Part shown: piece after piece, positions 61,690 through 64,000 of the stretch
Position numbering within the stretch: position 1 is the stretch's first letter
Layout: each line of letters opens with the position of its first letter
Origin: Brasenia schreberi
Taxonomy: Eukaryota; Streptophyta; Magnoliopsida; Nymphaeales; Cabombaceae
Reading direction: 5' to 3'
DNA length: 64,000 bases
Assembly: GCA_036023115.1 (NCBI GenBank)
Contig: JAYKKT010000036.1
Location: 7,150,001-7,214,000 of the forward strand
Position numbers and translations under genes: made by a program
Notes under the pieces: model-generated
Told to the model about the DNA's origin: nothing
What the model saw: only the letters and a program-made list of their open reading frames with translations
Databases searched by the model: none

Positions 61690-63973
61690 ATAAAGTATAT
61701 ATATAATTTTCACTCTTGCAAAATTATTAAGATATATAAGAAATGTGGTGCTTGATTTGTAGACAATAACTAAATGCATGTACTGGACCAGATTTCCAGG
61801 AGCGGATTGGCTTATGTTATTGGAAGGAACCCTGGATTATCAATATTGAAAGCAACAGGTTGTCGGAATCTATCTTATTCGCATCATAACCTTGAGAGTG
61901 TCAGGTATTGTCCAAAACATCATTTGGTCGGAAGTGAAACTGGCAGGGATATACTGGATCATGAATTAAGCAGAATTTGCATATGGAAAGAACTGGCACT
62001 TGGCTGGGGATTTTCTCCTTCCTCAGTAGAAATACTGAGATCATCCATGGGGATGCTAAGAGCTATAACTGTTGGACTTGGTGCTCACCTGGGTGAATTC
62101 GGAATATCTTCTCTTCCAGAATTTTGTCCAATGCTAGAGTCCATCTCTTTGTGTTTTCAGGTATGTTGATCCATGACTTAGATCCCAATTGCTTGTGTCA
62201 AACAGCTGATCTTATTTTTTGTTCCTGTAGACAATCTCCGACTCTGCTGTGAGAAATATTCTTCAGTCTCTGGAGCATTTGCAAGTCTTTGAACTCTGTT
62301 GCTGTCTAGGTGAATTAACTTCATCCAGCTTCAACATCACCATGCCAACCTTAAAACGGTTAAATTTACAGTGGGTGACTCCTTGGATGACAAACACAGA
62401 CTTGGCTATGTTGACAAAAAGTTTTAGGAATTTGAATGAACTTTCTTTGTCTGGGTGCAAACTTCTTGATTCAGGTGAAACTCTTAGGTGATTTGTTTCA
62501 CGGGTATTTATTCCGAGTTTACCTTACATTAGTCATCTGTAGTTGTACTGCTGTTGCAGAGTCACAAGGGGTAATTTCACATGGATGGCCAGGCTTATCC
62601 CTTATTCATTTGGAAGTATGTGAGTGTATGTTATCATTTATCATGCCTTTGACTCGATTTTGGTGATTCATTATATTTTTCATTAGTTATATGTGTTATT
62701 ACTCAAACTTTCTTGGAGAACGTTGTAAGTATTATTGTACATGAAGTAATAAATTTCTTGTGGTTATTGGTGCAGCTTTCCCATGATGAACGCTGTATCT
62801 CCACTCTTTCCTGATGCATGTATCCCTATGCCTTTGTTTAGTGAGGATCTGCTAAGCCACTAAATTGTCTACTAGCAATGTGTTTGTAGAGCTTTGCTTT
62901 GTATTTGTATCTACTAACCTCTAATTGTCTGCTAACAATGTGCTTGAGGTAGCAATTTGTTGGTAAAAATCCTCAGGTAACAATATTGTTGGTACAGCCT
63001 GCCTACTGCGACCATTGTAACTCCATTCTTTCCTGTCATCTGTTTCTAATGCCTTTGTTTATTCAGGTTGTTAACGTCCTGAATTACTTCTAACAGTTAG
63101 ACTTTCCTCTTCCATCACGTGTTTGTGATGTTTGGATAGGTATGGCCTTATTGGTAACTTTGAAAAACATTTCGACAAAAAATGGTTGTAAGTAGGGTAC
63201 CTTCTCAACAAAAAGAGGCTAAGTAGCTATGAATCCTGTATACTGGTTTCTACATCTATAAATGGCCCACTGTTATGAACATGTGGCGCACATGTGCTGG
63301 GGTTTCCCCATGATTTGGAAATGTTGAGATATGAGCCTTTACATACTCCACTAGGACAACTTAGGGGTTTAGCTTTCTCAAACACATGGAAATATTATCA
63401 CAGGAACGTAGACACACTCCTGTAGGACATGCAACTTTATACATGATTGGTCAAAACACCATGAAAGGAAAGCAAATCCATTTGATGCTGGCATGATAAT
63501 TGTTTTTAAAGAGTTCGTCTTTTGAAGTATTAAAGATATAGAAAGAAGATCAAAAGAAGAACCTGTAAGAAGGTTAGAAAAACTAAATTTGGAAAGTATT
63601 AAAAGAGGTAGAGGACGACCACAAAAGTGTTGGAAAGAAACAATAAAGAATGATCTAGCTTATTGGGAGTTAACTGCTAACATGGCACACGAGAGGGATC
63701 TGTGGAAACAAAGAATCCATGTAGCCGACCCCGTCTAGTACGGGAAAAGGCTTAGTTGTTGTTGTAGTTCGTCTTTTGAAGTAAGCTTCCCCTTGTTTGG
63801 ATGCTTTTGTGTTTGCAAAGCAATTTTTCTTTTCTAATTGGTTACTATCCTCTCTGAATCTGCACTGTGTTTAATTGTATTCTTTTAATTAGGACTGTGG
63901 AAAGATAACTGCTAATGGTGTCACTTCTCTTATGGACTGTAAAGCAGTGGAAGATCTCCTGCTGTATCATAAT
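34028..63973 (+). CDS. FBL11: BTB/POZ-BACK and leucine-rich-repeat protein FBL11 (3' end beyond window)
   Basis: Sixteen coding segments join in one frame (869 codons): 34028-34194, 34268-34318, 34778-34898, 35450-35591, 35695-35744, 36116-36204, 36282-36387, 36649-36685, 36902-37053, 38190-38712, 42926-43198, 43281-43426, 61792-62160, 62231-62474, 62560-62615, 63893-63973. All borders are GT-AG with matching phases; a donor GTAAGT follows 63973, so more exons lie outside. The order follows Arabidopsis FBL11: BTB fold ([30 protein letters not shown]), BACK ([22 protein letters not shown]), then LRRs ([80 protein letters not shown]). BTB-LRR proteins of this type are presumed Cullin3-type ligase adaptors; substrate unknown. 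No stop or frameshift breaks the visible frame despite several retroelements in its introns. Confidence 0.93.
39512..41775 (+). mobile_element. Ty1-copia-like LTR element, truncated, in a 4.2-kb FBL11 intron
   Basis: The left LTR is about 39512-39798 (TGTTGAGAT ... ATTAACA), followed at 39799 by the primer site TGGTATCAGAG. The internal region shows decayed gag, a zinc-knuckle remnant ([14 protein letters not shown], second Cys replaced by Tyr) near 40870-40935, and a pre-integrase/integrase zinc-binding segment ([15 protein letters not shown] ... [21 protein letters not shown]) at about 41520-41770. Sequence identity stops near 41775; reverse transcriptase and a right LTR are absent. Many stops. 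It shares the direction of FBL11. Confidence 0.85.
41840..41975. repeat. CGTATCG/CGATACG-rich block resembling the end of the hAT element in the next intron
   Basis: Dense GTATCG and GATACG words (ACGGTGTGATACG, CGTATCGTATCG) resemble the right terminus of the hAT element at 46481-47609. The order TATTCCCATCGCACCGTATCG here aligns with the inverted right end of that element. No intact CAGTG terminus or target duplication was seen, so this is probably a decayed relative. Confidence 0.5.
42926..43426 (+). CDS. FBL11: FBL11 LRR exons 11 and 12, isolated between two large introns
   Basis: Two exons, 42926-43198 and 43281-43426, are separated by an 82-nt intron (TGCAAGT|GTGAGT ... TGTTGCAG). They encode LRR units such as [25 protein letters not shown] and [15 protein letters not shown] 4.2-kb intron lies on the left and an 18.4-kb one on the right, so this pair is an exon island in transposon DNA. 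Confidence 0.9.
45083..49316 (+). mobile_element. RTE-clade LINE, copy C, near full length, interrupted by a hAT element
   Basis: The 5' region is typical of plant RTE elements (CCCGAATAAAGGAGGAGG, AATTATGAGCATTGCTTTGGGG). The AP endonuclease starts at about 45460 ([34 protein letters not shown], then [11 protein letters not shown] and [13 protein letters not shown]). The reverse transcriptase runs at about 47880-48620 ([77 protein letters not shown]). The 3' part has [18 protein letters not shown] and a (GTT)5-like tail at about 49299-49314. Multiple stops and frameshifts plus the hAT insert make it inactive. No target duplication identified. Confidence 0.88.
46481..47609. mobile_element. 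Non-autonomous hAT-superfamily DNA transposon inside RTE copy C
   Basis: 1,129 bp bounded by imperfect 12-bp inverted termini: CAGTGTTGTCCG on the left and, on the opposite strand, CAGTGTTATCCG on the right. It is flanked by a perfect 8-bp target duplication GGTGAAAG (46473-46480 and 47610-47617). Eight-base duplications and CAGTG ends are hAT hallmarks. The subterminal regions are rich in CGTATC words, including a run of six or more CGTAT pentamers at about 46529-46568. No transposase frame is present. LINE copy A carries the uninterrupted site at 11589-11596. Confidence 0.92.
50978..51320 (+). repeat. 5' LTR of the copia element
   Basis: It begins TGTTAATGTAATAGGGG and contains TGCCTATAAATAGGC (a possible TATA box at about 51147) and AATAAAGG (a polyadenylation-like signal at 51169). 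It pairs with the LTR at 55438. The right border is uncertain by about 10 nt because the two copies differ after GACGAAT/AACGAAT. Confidence 0.85.
55438..55799 (+). repeat. 3' LTR of the copia element
   Basis: It pairs with 50978-51320 and carries small insertions relative to it: ACCAGGTCATGG near 55497, CTAGCACTA near 55652 and GACTTGGT near 55749. It directly follows the purine tract GAGGAGGGG. Confidence 0.85.
56630..56961 (-). repeat. 3' LTR (left copy) of the villin-carrying element
   Basis: 332 bp, TGTTGAAATTCGTAG ... CATATTCAACA. It lacks a 10-bp ACATAAAATG-type stretch present in the right LTR and differs at scattered bases. Confidence 0.9.
57075..57385 (-). repeat. 52-nt tandem array inside the villin-carrying LTR element
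   Basis: The anchor TGATCATCTCAAGCAGCATC recurs at 57109, 57161, 57213, 57265 and 57317, with a last partial copy at 57369, which is an exact 52-nt spacing. Units differ by a few substitutions but no indels. It lies near the purine-tract end of the element. Related GGCTGCAA/CTTCATGGCTG words continue to about 58150 with irregular spacing. Confidence 0.9.
58180..59356 (-). pseudogene. Captured villin (villin-4-like) gene fragment, intronless and decayed
   Basis: Minus-strand frames give, in villin order: [20 protein letters not shown] (start of gelsolin repeat 5), [20 protein letters not shown] and [19 protein letters not shown] (repeat 6), [10 protein letters not shown], then the linker [69 protein letters not shown], and a headpiece start [14 protein letters not shown] just past a TAG. 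Villins bundle and sever actin filaments. About 350 codons run without an intron although plant villin genes have many, suggesting capture from spliced RNA. Most of repeat 5 is missing between VIQV and GYSSQKI. A TAG replaces the Trp after DIFV, a TAG follows NKEF, and small frameshifts lie near 58900-58970. Not functional. Confidence 0.85.
60774..60960 (-). pseudogene. PPR-protein-like fragment within the LTR element
   Basis: The minus-strand frame reads [20 protein letters not shown] and then [20 protein letters not shown]. This is the GK.IHA.LIK.G...N.LI.MYAKC pattern of plant PLS-class pentatricopeptide proteins. It lies next to the element's primer site and in the element's sense direction. 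Only one or two repeats are recognisable. It may be a second captured host fragment. Confidence 0.5.
61018..61359 (-). repeat. 5' LTR (right copy) of the villin-carrying element
   Basis: 342 bp, TGTTGAAATTCGTGG ... TCTTCAACA, preceded by the complement of the tRNA primer site. Confidence 0.9.
61650..61685. repeat. (TA)n microsatellite near the end of the giant FBL11 intron
   Basis: About 36 bases of TA repeats roughly 105 nt upstream of the 3' splice site at 61791. Confidence 0.9.
61792..62615 (+). CDS. FBL11: FBL11 LRR exons 13 to 15 after the giant intron
   Basis: Exons 61792-62160, 62231-62474 and 62560-62615. The first resumes in phase 0 directly after the exon ending at 43426 (ISETM | [16 protein letters not shown], matching ISNTTISWMALARVISRNP of Arabidopsis FBL11). 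The acceptor is GGACCAG|ATTTCC. This continuity across 18.4 kb shows that the transposon-filled DNA is intron rather than a break between two genes. Confidence 0.9.
63530..63765 (+). mobile_element. RTE LINE 3' stub (copy D) with perfect 18-bp target duplication
   Basis: 236 bp match the 3' end of copy C (GAAAGAAGATCAAAAGAAGAACC ... CCGTCTAGTACGGGAAAAGG, then a GTTGTTGTT tail). It is flanked by AGTTCGTCTTTTGAAGTA at 63512-63529 and 63766-63783. It sits in the last visible FBL11 intron, in the same direction as the gene. It is cleaner than copies A and B, so probably younger. Confidence 0.93.
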
Positions 63974-64000
63974 GTAAGTTCTTGAGATGGATATATTTTC

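Larger units (their letters stand above)
43427..61791 (+). other. 18.4-kb FBL11 intron packed with nested transposons
   Basis: Donor ATG|GTATTC at 43427 and acceptor CCAG at 61788-61791. Contents in order: about 1.6 kb unassigned (43427-45082), RTE LINE copy C (45083-49316) with a hAT insert, about 470 bp unassigned, a minus-strand LTR element (about 49790-56268) with a plus-strand copia element inside it, a 360-bp spacer, a second minus-strand LTR element (56630-61359), and 430 bp with a TA microsatellite. FBL11 splicing must span all of this. Confidence 0.85.

Overview
This is nuclear DNA from a flowering plant. The evidence is GT-AG introns of 70 nt to 18 kb, a plastid-type neutral/alkaline invertase, plant-specific AGC-VIII kinases, an FBL11-type BTB/LRR gene, RTE-type LINEs with GTT tails, Ty1-copia-like LTR elements with tRNA-iMet primer sites, and many AT, GA and TG microsatellites. 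I cannot place it more finely than angiosperm.

Layout. 1-7.0 kb: AT-rich intergenic DNA with a 450-bp simple-sequence tract, a three-copy 118/123-nt tandem repeat and a second copy of part of the neighbouring kinase intron. 7.1-10.75 kb (minus): intact two-exon AGC1-12-like protein kinase with a new-looking Cys/Lys/Pro-rich N-terminal repeat. 11-18 kb: 5'-truncated RTE LINE copies and two SINE-like sequences. 21.4-23.2 kb (plus): a second AGC1 kinase, D6PK-like, with three reading-frame breaks in exon 1. 24.3-27.7 kb (minus): six-exon chloroplast neutral/alkaline invertase (INVE-like). 28-34 kb: gene-free. 34.0 kb to the right edge (plus): FBL11, a BTB/BACK/leucine-rich-repeat protein. Sixteen coding segments (869 codons in one continuous frame) are visible and the gene runs off the window.

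FBL11 is stretched by transposons. A 4.2-kb intron holds a copia fragment. An 18.4-kb intron holds, left to right, an RTE LINE interrupted by a 1,129-bp hAT element, a minus-strand LTR element interrupted by a copia element, and a second minus-strand LTR element that carries a piece of a villin gene. The last visible intron holds a 236-bp LINE stub with an 18-bp target duplication.

Most notable: the villin-carrying LTR retroelement (56630-61359, TSD AATCC), the hAT-in-LINE nest whose empty site survives in a sister LINE copy in the same window, the frameshifted D6PK-like gene next to an intact AGC1-12-like gene, and the 14-15-residue repeat at the N-terminus of that intact kinase. The four host genes have no evident shared pathway: the kinases belong to the auxin/polarity-related AGC-VIII family, the invertase to plastid sucrose cleavage, and FBL11 is presumably a ubiquitin-ligase adaptor.
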